From: Bacillus sp. AFS015802
GTDB taxonomy: Bacteria; Bacillota; Bacilli; Bacillales; Bacillaceae_B
Direction: 5' to 3'
Assembly (NCBI RefSeq): GCF_002561455.1
Contig: NZ_NTUP01000002.1
Coordinates: 148,066-200,626 of the forward strand
Length of the DNA stretch: 52,561 nt
Part shown: one piece after another, positions 42,460-51,573 of the stretch
Numbering within the stretch: the first letter of the stretch is position 1
Layout of the letters: each line of letters opens with the position of its first letter
Position numbers and translations under genes: made by a program
Notes under the pieces: generated by a model
Database searches by the model: none
What the model was told of the DNA's origin: nothing
What the model saw: the letters and a program-made list of their open reading frames with translations, nothing else

Positions 42460-43470
42460 ATGAAGAGAAGTGTCTGGAGGAATCCTTTTTTTCTCATTGG
42501 GTTTACCTTCATGATCCTGATGCTCGTCTCCAGTTTTGTCTATTCGATCGTATGGGGGAATGAGGTGAGGAGGCTGTACTTCCTCTCGGTTGAGGGTAAG
42601 GTAGTGGAATCTTCACCCATATCACCAAAGTGGTCCTTTCCGTTCGGGACAGACGCCCTGGGCCTGGACATGTTGGGGAAAATCATCATCGGTGCCAAGT
42701 ATACGATACTGACAGCGTTGGTGATCGCTTTTTTACGGGTGTTCTTAGCGATACCTCTCGGACTGATCCTGGGGACTTTCCTCATGAAGTATAAGAAATA
42801 CATCAATGGATGGATCGATTCCTTTCATTACATCCCGTTGACGATTCTTGCTTATTTTTTATTGTTCCCGGTCCTGTGGGAACCTTTTGAAGGGTTTTCC
42901 ACTTCCATCGTGGAGCGCTTCGTCATCGAAATCCTCATACTAAGCCTCCTCATCGTCCCGATATTGTCTGCCCTATTGGGAAATGAAGTGTCTTTATTAT
43001 ATAAGCAGGAATTCATTATGAGCGCGAAAACGCTCGGTGCCGGAAGATGGAGAATCATTTTCAAACATATCCTGCCGTCGATGAAAGAGAAGCTCGTGAT
43101 TTTACTGGGGCAGCAGTTCATGCAAACACTCATCATCTTCATTCACCTCGGACTACTCACATTATTTCTTGGAGGTACCGACGTCGACTATCAATTGGTC
43201 AATGATCCCCCAAGGTCGATTACGTATGAATGGTCCGGACTGATCGGTGATTCCTTCCGTTATCTTCAAGGTGCACCGTGGATTCCATTGACGCCGATCC
43301 TGTTTTTTTCGGCGACGATGTTATCCGTGTCTCTCATGATTGAAGGATATGTACAGGTAACAAGCGGGCAGTCCCATTACAAAAAGAAATTCAGGTCTGC
43401 CTATCGCCCGCTGACAGAAAAGGAAGGGGAGCACCTGAAGGAGTCTGATTTTCAAAAGGTAAATATGTGA
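42460..43470 (+). CDS. ABC transporter permease, DppC/OppC-like
   Basis: This 336-aa permease is the partner of the upstream gene. It shows the DppC-type periplasmic motif FGTDALGLDMLGKII (residues 63-77) and the EAA coupling loop SAKTLGAGRWRIIFKHILPSMKEKL (188-212), with six hydrophobic segments. A charged C-terminal tail of about 35 residues is longer than usual. By family it would form a heterodimeric channel for peptides, nickel or similar solutes, but cannot work without ATPases encoded elsewhere. AAAGGGGAGG lies within the end of the upstream gene. Confidence 0.8.
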   Translation: MKRSVWRNPFFLIGFTFMILMLVSSFVYSIVWGNEVRRLYFLSVEGKVVESSPISPKWSFPFGTDALGLDMLGKIIIGAKYTILTALVIAFLRVFLAIPLGLILGTFLMKYKKYINGWIDSFHYIPLTILAYFLLFPVLWEPFEGFSTSIVERFVIEILILSLLIVPILSALLGNEVSLLYKQEFIMSAKTLGAGRWRIIFKHILPSMKEKLVILLGQQFMQTLIIFIHLGLLTLFLGGTDVDYQLVNDPPRSITYEWSGLIGDSFRYLQGAPWIPLTPILFFSATMLSVSLMIEGYVQVTSGQSHYKKKFRSAYRPLTEKEGEHLKESDFQKVNM

Positions 43471-43892
43471 ACGGATGGAGCATAATAATGGGGAAGCCCC
43501 AGATTTTCTTTTGGTAAACATTTCATCAGGTCTTTGTGTTTCATATTAAGGATTACGGGGAATAAGTTTACACTGGGTAAACAAAACAGCGGATATTTTT
43601 AGCAGGGATAGTATAATCAACCACACTAGTGGGAATATATGGGGCGTTCACTTGTTGTTCACGATTCCTGGACCCTTGATAGATAAGGATTCAGCGGGGG
43701 GATTCGCAGCGTTTGTCGAATTCCCATGAAATATTTTTGTTACATTTACCGCAAAATGTTATACACATGAAATTATTTTTTGTTATAATACTCGTTGTTG
43801 ATTCAAATGAATTTACATTGGCTAAACATTTTCTTAATGAATTTACATGAAAAATGCCCTCATTAAATACAAAGTATAAAAGGTGATGAACT
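43471..43892. other. Long leader / intergenic region upstream of ltaS
   Basis: 422 nt without a gene. It includes a palindrome GTTTACACTGGGTAAAC (43566-43582), an extended -10 promoter (43781-43789), and a 13-bp direct repeat AATGAATTTACAT at 43806 and 43836 in the predicted 5-prime UTR. No terminator is evident after the second permease gene. Confidence 0.55.
43781..43789 (+). promoter_or_regulatory. Extended -10 promoter of ltaS
   Basis: TGTTATAAT fits the extended -10 form TGnTATAAT; the -35 region is poor, as is common for such promoters. The predicted leader is about 95 nt. Confidence 0.6.
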
Positions 43893-45872
43893 ATGAACTT
43901 CTTTAAAAGACAGTTTGAAGATATGCGCACTGGGAAGTTATCGTTCTTCTTTACAGTCGTAGTATTATTTTGGATTAAGACATATGCCGTATATTTAGCC
44001 GAATTCAACCTGGGAATACAAAATGCGCTTCAGCATTTTCTTTTATTTCTAAACCCGTTGAGTTCAGCACTCCTATTCTTTGCCCTCGCATTATTCTGGA
44101 AAGGCAAGGGGCGGTATATTGCATTCATCGTCATTAACTTCCTGATGTCCTTTGTCCTGTATGCGAACGTCGTGTACTATCGTTTCTTTAATGACTTTAT
44201 TACAGTTCCGGTATTACTTCAGGCGAAGACGAATAACGGACTTGGAGGAAGTGCACTGGAACTATTGAGTCCTATCGATATCCTGTACTTCTCCGACCTG
44301 TTCATTATCATCGGATTAATGATCATGAAGAAAGTGAAACCACAGGAGAAATTACGCTTCCGTTCCGTATTCGCGGTCATGACATCAGCAGTCCTTGTGT
44401 TCTTACTGAATCTTGGCCTTGCAGAGATCGACCGTCCGGAACTATTGACACGAAGCTTTGACCGTAACTATCTTGTGAAGTATCTTGGTACTCACAACTT
44501 TACGATTTATGATGTGATCCAGAACTCCAAGACGTCTGCCAAGCGTGCCCTTGCAGACAGCAATGAAGTATCAGAGGTTGAGAACTTTGTAAAAGCAAAC
44601 AAAGTGGAGCCGAATCCTGAATACTTCGGTAAAGCAAAAGGGAAAAACGTCATTTATGTTTCGATGGAATCCCTTCAGAACTTTGTGATTGGAAAAGAAA
44701 TCGACGGCCAGGAGGTAACACCATTCCTGAACTCATTGGTGGAAAAAGAAGATGCGATCTACTTCGATAATTTCTTCCATCAGACGGGTCAAGGAAAGAC
44801 ATCCGATGCCGAGTTCATCATGGAAAATGGATTATTCGGTTTACCGCAGGGTGCCGTTTTCATGACGAACGCCAATAACACACTTCAATCAGCACCTGGA
44901 ATTTTGAAAGGTGAAGGATATACGTCAGCTGCGTTCCACGGAAACTATAAAACATTCTGGAACCGTTCTGAAATGTACCGTACAATGGGATATGATGAAT
45001 TCTACGATGCAACGTATTATGATATGAGCAAGCCTGAAGAGCAGCTGCCGTATGGATTAAAGGATAAACCATTCTTTGAAGAATCCATGCCGATGCTTGA
45101 AAAACTACCTGAACCTTTCTATGCGAAATTCATCTCGCTATCGAACCATTTCCCGTTCGATCGTCACGAGAATGATACAGACTTTGAACCAGGTCAATTT
45201 GGCGATGGAGTAGTAAACCGATACTTCCAAACGGCCAACTATATGGATTCTGCTCTGGAGCAATTCTTTAATGACTTAAAAGAAAGTGGATTATATGAAG
45301 ATACCGTCATCGTCTTATACGGTGATCACTACGGTATTTCTGAAAACCATAATAGAGCAATGGAACAAGTCACTGGGGAAGAAATCACAGATTTTAAAAA
45401 CGCCCAGCTACAGCGCGTTCCTTTATTCATCATTGCTCCTGGAGTAAAAGGTGAAGTCAACCACACATACGGTGGTCAAATAGACGTCCGTGAAACAGTA
45501 TTCAACCTTCTTGGTGTGAATAACAAGGACTATATCAGCTTCGGTCAAGACTTATTGTCCAAAGATCGCAAGCAGATCGTGCCTTTCCGTAACGGTGATG
45601 TCATCACACCTGAGTACTCTGAGATCAAAGGAGTATGTTATGAAAACGCAACAGGCCAGCCTGTAGAAGAAGGAAGCAACGCATGTGAAGATGCGGCGAA
45701 AGAAGCCACAAAGCGTCTTGAGCTATCGGATAAGGTAGTATACGAAGACTTACTTCGCTTCTACAAGCCTGAAGGATACAAACAGATCGATCGTTCAGAT
45801 TATCAATATATCAACCCTAATCCAAAAAGCACAGAGAACCCTGAAGCTTCTCATGAAGAATCTCACGAGTAA
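43893..45872 (+). CDS. ltaS: Lipoteichoic acid synthase LtaS
   Basis: This 659-aa enzyme polymerises glycerol phosphate from phosphatidylglycerol into lipoteichoic acid at the outer membrane face. Five membrane helices occupy residues 15-178, then an AlaXAla-type signal-peptidase site (ALA, 219-221) before the extracellular sulfatase-like domain. Metal and active-site residues are E259 in VSMESLQNF, the threonine in GQGKTSDAEF (T303), and YGDHYG near residue 475. Length fits Firmicute LtaS (about 640-650 aa), with an acidic His/Glu-rich end. GGTGATGA gives a moderate ribosome binding site. Which of several paralogues it is cannot be told. Confidence 0.93.
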   Translation: MNFFKRQFEDMRTGKLSFFFTVVVLFWIKTYAVYLAEFNLGIQNALQHFLLFLNPLSSALLFFALALFWKGKGRYIAFIVINFLMSFVLYANVVYYRFFNDFITVPVLLQAKTNNGLGGSALELLSPIDILYFSDLFIIIGLMIMKKVKPQEKLRFRSVFAVMTSAVLVFLLNLGLAEIDRPELLTRSFDRNYLVKYLGTHNFTIYDVIQNSKTSAKRALADSNEVSEVENFVKANKVEPNPEYFGKAKGKNVIYVSMESLQNFVIGKEIDGQEVTPFLNSLVEKEDAIYFDNFFHQTGQGKTSDAEFIMENGLFGLPQGAVFMTNANNTLQSAPGILKGEGYTSAAFHGNYKTFWNRSEMYRTMGYDEFYDATYYDMSKPEEQLPYGLKDKPFFEESMPMLEKLPEPFYAKFISLSNHFPFDRHENDTDFEPGQFGDGVVNRYFQTANYMDSALEQFFNDLKESGLYEDTVIVLYGDHYGISENHNRAMEQVTGEEITDFKNAQLQRVPLFIIAPGVKGEVNHTYGGQIDVRETVFNLLGVNNKDYISFGQDLLSKDRKQIVPFRNGDVITPEYSEIKGVCYENATGQPVEEGSNACEDAAKEATKRLELSDKVVYEDLLRFYKPEGYKQIDRSDYQYINPNPKSTENPEASHEESHE

Positions 45873-45883
45873 TTCGGGAATAG

Positions 45884-45929
45884 TAAGCCAGTCCTTTCAC
45901 CATGATGGTGAGGGGGCTGGTTTTTTTTG
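45884..45929 (+). terminator. Terminator after ltaS
   Basis: CCAGTCCTTTCACCA / TGGTGAGGGGGCTGG, a stem with internal mismatches, followed by eight Ts. Confidence 0.85.
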
Positions 45930-46142
45930 TTGGGAAGATTGAAGAAGGAACAGGGCGGTGGGTTGTATGGTGGATTAGCGTGGTTGTTCAGCTGCTGATT
46001 ATTTGGGGAAAATCAGCAGCTGAAATAGGAGGAAATTTTACCTGTTAAAATCCCCCACAACTTCACCTGTCAAAAACAATCCAAATTTCAACAGGCAAAC
46101 GCCCGACCCCCTGCTCACCACATGACTACTTTTGACTGATTA

Positions 46143-46176
46143 ATGAATGAAAATGAACACTTATGAACAAAAATGA
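46143..46176 (+). promoter_or_regulatory. Candidate FruR operator, direct repeats
   Basis: ATGAACA occurs twice, 10 bp apart (46153 and 46163), inside a longer ATGAA-rich stretch directly upstream of the fru -35 box. DeoR-family repressors such as FruR often bind direct repeats one helical turn apart. Confidence 0.5.
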
Positions 46177-46205
46177 TTGATTTTTGTAACCGTTGTCATT
46201 ATAAT
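46177..46205 (+). promoter_or_regulatory. Sigma-A promoter of fruR-fruK-fruA
   Basis: TTGATT, exactly 17 nt, TATAAT, about 30 nt before the fruR start. Confidence 0.8.
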
Positions 46206-46241
46206 GAATATAACAACAAACGGAGAAAGTAGGAGAATGCT

Positions 46242-46994
46242 ATGTTAACGGAGGAGCGGCATCGCATCATTTTAGAGCTATTGAAGGAAAGGGATACGAT
46301 TAAGATCCAGGATATTGTAGACGCCACCCATGCTTCTGAGTCGACGATTCGCCGGGACTTAACACAGCTTGAGCAGGAAAAGTTCCTGAAACGGGTGCAC
46401 GGGGGGGCATCAAGGCTTCAAGGGAAGCTGAAGGAATTGAGCGTTTCTGAAAAATCATCCAAAAGCCTTCATGAGAAACAGTCAATCGGTCGGTACGCGG
46501 CCACCCTGGTCGAGGAGGGGGATTGCATCTATCTGGATGCCGGTACGACAACCTTGAGTCTCATCGACCATCTTCCTGAAAAGGATATCGTCGTTGTCAC
46601 GAATGGATTGACTCATGCGGAAACCCTTATCCAAAAAGGATATAAAACGTATATGATCGGAGGCTTTATAAAACCGGTTACAAGAGCGATGGTCGGAAGT
46701 GGAGCCCTTGAATCCATCCGCCAATACCGATTTGATAAAGCCTTCATGGGGGCAAATGGAGTCCATGCTCAGTATGGATTCACGACCCCGGATCCCGAAG
46801 AGGCCCAGGTGAAGCGCCTGGCCATTGAGTTATCCAGGGAAGCCATGTTTCTGACCGATGATTCTAAATTCGGGGAGATTGCCTTCAGTAAAATCGTAGA
46901 CCTTGATAAAGCGATGATCATTACGAATGCACTGGATGACGAGCATGGCACATCAATGATGAAACAAACTATGATAAAGGTTGTGACAACATGA
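46242..46994 (+). CDS. fruR: DeoR-family repressor of the fructose operon
   Basis: This 250-aa DeoR-type regulator starts with MLTEERHRIILELLKERDTIKIQDIVDATHASESTIRRDLTQLE, a winged helix at residues 1-57, followed by a DeoRC sugar-phosphate-sensing domain (IGRYAATLVEEGDCIYLDAGTTT near 85; KAFMGANGV near 166). The expected effector is fructose-1-phosphate. It is the first gene of the operon and its stop overlaps the fruK start in an ATGA. AGTAGGAG lies 7 nt before the ATG. Confidence 0.93.
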   Translation: MLTEERHRIILELLKERDTIKIQDIVDATHASESTIRRDLTQLEQEKFLKRVHGGASRLQGKLKELSVSEKSSKSLHEKQSIGRYAATLVEEGDCIYLDAGTTTLSLIDHLPEKDIVVVTNGLTHAETLIQKGYKTYMIGGFIKPVTRAMVGSGALESIRQYRFDKAFMGANGVHAQYGFTTPDPEEAQVKRLAIELSREAMFLTDDSKFGEIAFSKIVDLDKAMIITNALDDEHGTSMMKQTMIKVVTT

Positions 46995-47902
46995 TCTATA
47001 CATTAACGTTGAACCCTTCGGTGGATTACATTATGGAGCTGGACTCCTTTGAAAAAGGCAGTCTGAACCGGAGTAGAGCAGAAAGCGCCTTTCCAGGGGG
47101 GAAGGGGATCAATGTCTCACGCGTGCTGCACGTTTTGAACGTGGACAGTGTGGCTCTCGGATTTGCAGGAGGATATACCGGCGAATACATTAAGCAATTT
47201 TTACACAAAGAAGACATCCGGACGGATTTTGTAGAGGTGGAGGAAGCCTCGCGCATCAATGTGAAAATTAAATCGGATGATGAGACGGAGGTAAACGGAA
47301 GCGGTCCTTCCATTACTGAAGAACATATCGCTCAGCTCCTTGATCAAATATCATCCTTAACGGCTGATGATATGATCGTGCTGGCGGGAAGCATCCCCGG
47401 TTCGGTGCCGAAAACCTTTTATCAGGAGATTGCGGCTCAATGTCAGAAACAGGGGACGAGAGTAATCATCGATGCAGAGAAGAATCTGATCCAACCCGTC
47501 CTTCCCTTAAAACCGTTCTTGATCAAGCCGAATCATCATGAGCTCGGGGAAATGTTCGATGTAGAGATCGACTCCGTGGAAGACGCGATTCGGTACGGAA
47601 AGAAACTAAAGGATACCGGCGTTGAAAATGTCATGGTATCCATGGCTGAAAAAGGTGCGCTCTTACTGACCGGAGAAAAGGTATTCTACTCTTCGGTACC
47701 TAAGGGGGAATTGAAAAGCTCGGTCGGTGCAGGAGATTCAACAGTTGCGGGTTTCCTTGCCGGCCTGTCGAGGGGATGGAGCATAGAAGAGTGTTTCCGC
47801 CTGGGGACCTCGGCCGGGTCAGCGACTGCTTATTCCATTGGTCTTTGTTCATCGGAAAAAGTGAAAAGCTTATTTGACGAAATCCGGATTACAAACATAT
47901 AG
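46991..47902 (+). CDS. fruK: 1-Phosphofructokinase
   Basis: This 303-aa PfkB-family kinase makes fructose-1,6-bisphosphate from fructose-1-phosphate. It begins with the LacC/FruK-type MIYTLTLNPSVDYIMELD. It shows FPGGKGINVSRVL (34-46) and the C-terminal signature SSVGAGDSTVAGFLAGL near 240 with the catalytic aspartate. It overlaps fruR and precedes fruA by 14 nt, the classic fruR-fruK-fruA order of Bacillus. In B. subtilis the gene is also called fruB. Confidence 0.95.
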   Translation: MIYTLTLNPSVDYIMELDSFEKGSLNRSRAESAFPGGKGINVSRVLHVLNVDSVALGFAGGYTGEYIKQFLHKEDIRTDFVEVEEASRINVKIKSDDETEVNGSGPSITEEHIAQLLDQISSLTADDMIVLAGSIPGSVPKTFYQEIAAQCQKQGTRVIIDAEKNLIQPVLPLKPFLIKPNHHELGEMFDVEIDSVEDAIRYGKKLKDTGVENVMVSMAEKGALLLTGEKVFYSSVPKGELKSSVGAGDSTVAGFLAGLSRGWSIEECFRLGTSAGSATAYSIGLCSSEKVKSLFDEIRITNI

Positions 47903-47916
47903 AGGGGGAATCAAAA

Positions 47917-49785
47917 ATGAGAATCACTGAATTACTGACAAACGAAACCATTCAGCTCAATTTGTCTTCTCGTTCGAAAAACGGAGTGATCGACGAGCTG
48001 GTATCCGTTTTGGATCAAAGCGGTAAATTGCAGGACCGTGATGAATTCAAGAAAGCGATCCTTAATCGGGAAGCACAGAGTACGACAGGGATCGGGGAAG
48101 GGATTGCCATTCCACATGCCAAAACATCTGCAGTAAAAGCACCTGCGATCGCATTCGGGAAATCAGAAGAGGGCGTGGACTATGAATCTCTTGACGGAGC
48201 GCCTGCTCATCTATTCTTTATGATTGCAGCGACAGAAGGGGCTAATCAAACCCATTTGGAAGCATTGAGTCGCCTTTCTTCCATGCTGATGGATATGGAT
48301 GTGCGGAAAGCGCTCCTGCATGCGGCTACAAAAGAAGAAGTGTTGGAGATTATTAATCGCCACGACGGAGAAGAAGAGGAGGCCCCGGTTGAAACCGCTG
48401 CTACAGGCGGAAAAATCCTGGCCGTGACGGCTTGTCCTACAGGGATTGCTCATACGTATATGGCAGCTGATGCTTTAAAGGCAAAGGCGAAAGCGATGGA
48501 ATTGAACTTGAAAGTGGAGACGAATGGTTCCGGCGGAGCAAAGAACGTCCTCTCACAGGAGGAAATTGAAAGCGCTGTAGCCATTATCGTCGCAGCGGAT
48601 ACGAAAGTGGAAATGAATCGTTTTCAAGGTAAACCCGTGATCGAAGTGCCCGTGGCGGAAGCGATCAGGCGACCGGAAGAGCTTTTAAATCAAGCAATGA
48701 AAAAAGACGCCCCGATATACCAAGGGGGAGAGCAGTCGAAAGAAACAACTGCCGGACCGGAGAAAAAGCAAAAGTCAGGATTCTATAAGCACCTTATGAA
48801 TGGTGTTTCCAATATGCTTCCGTTCGTGGTAGGGGGAGGGATCCTGATTGCGATCTCATTCTTATTCGGCATACAGTCGGCAAATCCTGATTCTCCCGAG
48901 TACAATGAGTTTGCGGCGATACTGAATACAATCGGCGGAGGAAATGCCTTTTATCTGATGGTTCCAGTCCTTGCCGGGTTCATTGCCATGAGTATAGCCG
49001 ACAGACCCGGCTTTGCCCCGGGTATGGTTGGCGGATTGATCGCAGCAACGGGTCAGAGCGGATTTTTAGGCGGGATCATCGCCGGTTTCTTAGCGGGTTA
49101 TGTGGTACTTGGTATTAAGCGTTTAACAAATAACTTTCCTCCTGCACTGGAAGGGATCAAGCCCGTATTGATTTATCCTTTACTTGGCATCTTCATTACC
49201 GGAGTCATCATGCTTCAATTCCTGGTTGAGCCCCTGAGTGCCCTTAATACGGGTATACAGAACTGGCTGGATGGTCTCGGGACCGGCAACTTGATTTTAC
49301 TGGGCTTAATCCTCGGTGGAATGATGGCAATCGACATGGGTGGCCCTATCAACAAAGCGGCCTTTACGTTCGGGATTGCCATGATCGAAGGGGGCAATCT
49401 TGCTCCCCATGCAGCCATCATGGCAGGGGGAATGGTTCCGCCGTTAGGGCTGGCGATGGCCACGACACTCTTTAAGAAGAAGTTTAATGATAGCGAACGG
49501 AAAGCCGGGATCGCGGCTTACTTCATGGGAGCGTCCTTCATAACAGAAGGAGCGATTCCATTTGCGGCAGCCGATCCATTCCGCGTGATCCCTTCGATCG
49601 TGACAGGTTCTGCCATTGCAGGAGCGTTGACGATGTTCTTCGGAATCGGGTTGCCTGCACCCCATGGCGGATTATTCGTCTTTCCTGTCGTCGAAGGAAA
49701 TCCATTTTTATATCTCCTGGCAGTACTGATCGGCTCTGTCATTACAGCTTTGATGGTCGGTTTCTTGAAAAAACCTGTCAGGTAA
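47917..49785 (+). CDS. fruA: PTS fructose-specific EIIABC
   Basis: This 622-aa complete fructose permease makes fructose-1-phosphate on uptake. EIIA covers residues 1-148, with the phosphohistidine H67 in AIPHAKT. EIIB covers 165-260, with phosphocysteine C173 in TACPTGIAHTYMAADAL. EIIC runs from about 285 to the end with eight to ten helices (LPFVVGGGILIAISFLFG; MAIDMGGPINKAAFTFG; ASFITEGAIPFAAADP). The A-B-C order matches B. subtilis FruA. GAGGGGG precedes the ATG. A strong terminator closes the operon. Confidence 0.96.
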   Translation: MRITELLTNETIQLNLSSRSKNGVIDELVSVLDQSGKLQDRDEFKKAILNREAQSTTGIGEGIAIPHAKTSAVKAPAIAFGKSEEGVDYESLDGAPAHLFFMIAATEGANQTHLEALSRLSSMLMDMDVRKALLHAATKEEVLEIINRHDGEEEEAPVETAATGGKILAVTACPTGIAHTYMAADALKAKAKAMELNLKVETNGSGGAKNVLSQEEIESAVAIIVAADTKVEMNRFQGKPVIEVPVAEAIRRPEELLNQAMKKDAPIYQGGEQSKETTAGPEKKQKSGFYKHLMNGVSNMLPFVVGGGILIAISFLFGIQSANPDSPEYNEFAAILNTIGGGNAFYLMVPVLAGFIAMSIADRPGFAPGMVGGLIAATGQSGFLGGIIAGFLAGYVVLGIKRLTNNFPPALEGIKPVLIYPLLGIFITGVIMLQFLVEPLSALNTGIQNWLDGLGTGNLILLGLILGGMMAIDMGGPINKAAFTFGIAMIEGGNLAPHAAIMAGGMVPPLGLAMATTLFKKKFNDSERKAGIAAYFMGASFITEGAIPFAAADPFRVIPSIVTGSAIAGALTMFFGIGLPAPHGGLFVFPVVEGNPFLYLLAVLIGSVITALMVGFLKKPVR

Positions 49786-49822
49786 AGAGTGGGCAAGACA
49801 ACAATTCAAGCTCCACGAAATA

Positions 49823-49852
49823 TAAGAACGAGGGGACTTCCCCTCGTTCTTT
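49823..49852. terminator. Bidirectional terminator between fruA and the MgtC-like gene
   Basis: AAGAACGAGGGGA / TCCCCTCGTTCTT with a tiny loop, and T or A runs on each side. Confidence 0.88.
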
Positions 49853-49858
49853 GTTGTG

Positions 49859-50551
49859 TTATAAGCTTTCGATTTCTACATCCTTGATTCCTTCGATTTC
49901 TGCAATCGTATAGTAAATGTCAACGGCCTTTCTCCTGAAGTCCACAATAATCTTCAACTCTAACAAATGCTGCTGATTCTTTAAGTCTTTGATCCTGATA
50001 TTTTCAATCGTGATTTCTTCGCCCTTGATTTTTTCGATGATGGATTTAATCTCCCGCTGTTCTGATATCGTCGCGCGAAGAAACAATTCTTTCTCCTTCA
50101 GTCGTTTCGGTCCTAAATAGGTGATGACAATCGGTACCACTTCAACAGAGACGATCAGCAGGATCACTCCGGCTGTTGCTTCAAGATAGAAACCAGCCCC
50201 GACGGCAATCCCTATCCCCGCCGCCCCCCAAATCATCGCAGCGGTCGTTAATCCTGAAATACTGTCATTCCCTCTGCGCAGGATGACGCCTGCCCCTAAG
50301 AAGCCGATCCCTGAAACGATCTGAGCGGCTAATCGCAGTGGGTCCATCGTGATATTCACTTTATCCGATCCCTCAGAGAGATAGGCGGATTCGATGGACA
50401 CAATCGTTAACAGACAACTCACAATACAGATGACAAGGGACGTCTTCAGACCCACAGGCTTCCTCTTCAATTCCCTTTCAAGTCCGATGATCAACCCTAA
50501 AACGGCTGAAATGCCGAGCTTTATTAAAAATGTCGTATCTAATAGCTCCAT
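49859..50551 (-). CDS. MgtC/SapB-family membrane protein
   Basis: This 230-aa protein has four to five membrane helices in residues 8-145 containing the MgtC signature LGLIIGLERELKRKPVGLKTS (18-38) and GIGFLGAGVILR near 80, followed by a cytoplasmic ACT-like domain (EREIKSIIEKI..., 150-230). MgtC proteins of pathogens inhibit F-type ATPase and aid survival in low Mg2+; the function of Bacillus members is not settled. GGAGGGGG lies close to the ATG. It is convergent with fruA and divergent from the EamA exporter. Confidence 0.88.
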   Translation of the reverse strand: MELLDTTFLIKLGISAVLGLIIGLERELKRKPVGLKTSLVICIVSCLLTIVSIESAYLSEGSDKVNITMDPLRLAAQIVSGIGFLGAGVILRRGNDSISGLTTAAMIWGAAGIGIAVGAGFYLEATAGVILLIVSVEVVPIVITYLGPKRLKEKELFLRATISEQREIKSIIEKIKGEEITIENIRIKDLKNQQHLLELKIIVDFRRKAVDIYYTIAEIEGIKDVEIESL

Positions 50552-50652
50552 CCATCCCCCTCCACTTCTTCAAAGCTGCTAAAAAAATCTGTAGTAATTC
50601 GACTCGACTGATTATAAAATGAAAGCAGTGAACACCTATCAGGAGGTCTATC

Positions 50653-51573
50653 ATGTCGGATACGAAAGTGAATCCATATCTAATACTTGCAATCGGGGTC
50701 ATCTCCGTTTCTACCTCGGCGATCCTAGTGAAAGTCTCGAGTGCACCGGCAGGCATCTTGGCATTTTATCGGCTGTTTTTCACCGTTCTTTTGATGTCCC
50801 CGGTATTTTTCTTAAAGTATGTAAAGGAATTGAAACTTATTACTCCAAGAGATTGGCTGTTTTCGATTTTGGCCGGAGTATTCCTTGCCTTCCATTTTAT
50901 CCTTTGGTTTGAATCCTTACACTACACCTCGGTTGCAAGCTCTACTGTACTTGTCACGCTGCAGCCGTTATTCGCTTTTATTGGTGCGTATTTATTCTTT
51001 CAGGAAAAGTTAACAGCTAAGGCCTTGCTATCTGGTGTCTTGGCCGTCGCCGGAAGCTTCATCATCAGCTGGGGGGACTTTCGAATAAGCGGAAGCGCCC
51101 TTTGGGGGGATATCCTGGCGCTTTCAGCATGTGCCCTTGTCACTGGATATCTCTTATTCGGGCAGACGATCAGAAAACGTTTATCGCTCGTTACGTATAC
51201 GTATCTCGTTTACGCCATAAGCTGCGTCGTCTTATTAGTTTATGCCCTTGTCCGCTCTGAAAGTCTTGGACCTTACCCGACAGAGGATTGGATTTATTTC
51301 GTCCTCCTGGCAATCATCCCGACACTGTTGGGACATACATTGTTCAATTGGTCGTTAAAATGGTTAAGCACCTCGACCATCTCCATGGCCATCCTCTTTG
51401 AACCGATCGGTGCCTCCATCCTTGCCTATTGGCTCCTGGCAGAAAAAGTACTTTTGACTCAGGTGATAGGCGGGATCGTCATTATGATCGGTGTCACCCT
51501 TTTCTTAATAGAAGAAAGGAAACTTAAAAAGGTTGTCCAACCAGTCAGTGAGGTGAAGACAGATGCACTATAG
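50653..51573 (+). CDS. EamA/DMT-family transporter
   Basis: This 306-aa drug/metabolite transporter has ten predicted helices in two EamA repeats (residues about 8-142 and 155-290). Typical pieces are FYRLFFTVLLMSPVFFL near 37, YTSVASSTVLVTLQPLFAFIGAYLFFQEKL near 95, and the matching SMAILFEPIGASILAYWLLAEK near 255. Such proteins export amino acids or other metabolites, but the substrate is unknown. AGGAGG lies 7 nt before the ATG. The 3-prime end overlaps the acetyltransferase gene by 11 nt, so they form an operon. Confidence 0.9.
   Translation: MSDTKVNPYLILAIGVISVSTSAILVKVSSAPAGILAFYRLFFTVLLMSPVFFLKYVKELKLITPRDWLFSILAGVFLAFHFILWFESLHYTSVASSTVLVTLQPLFAFIGAYLFFQEKLTAKALLSGVLAVAGSFIISWGDFRISGSALWGDILALSACALVTGYLLFGQTIRKRLSLVTYTYLVYAISCVVLLVYALVRSESLGPYPTEDWIYFVLLAIIPTLLGHTLFNWSLKWLSTSTISMAILFEPIGASILAYWLLAEKVLLTQVIGGIVIMIGVTLFLIEERKLKKVVQPVSEVKTDAL

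Larger units (their letters stand above)
45873..46241. other. Intergenic region upstream of fruR
   Basis: 369 nt without a gene. After the ltaS terminator it holds a 14-bp perfect inverted repeat (TTCAGCTGCTGATT / AATCAGCAGCTGAA, 45987-46023) with no T run. Two CCTGTYAAAA units follow at 46041-46050 and 46066-46075, then the fru operator-like repeats and promoter. Confidence 0.6.
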
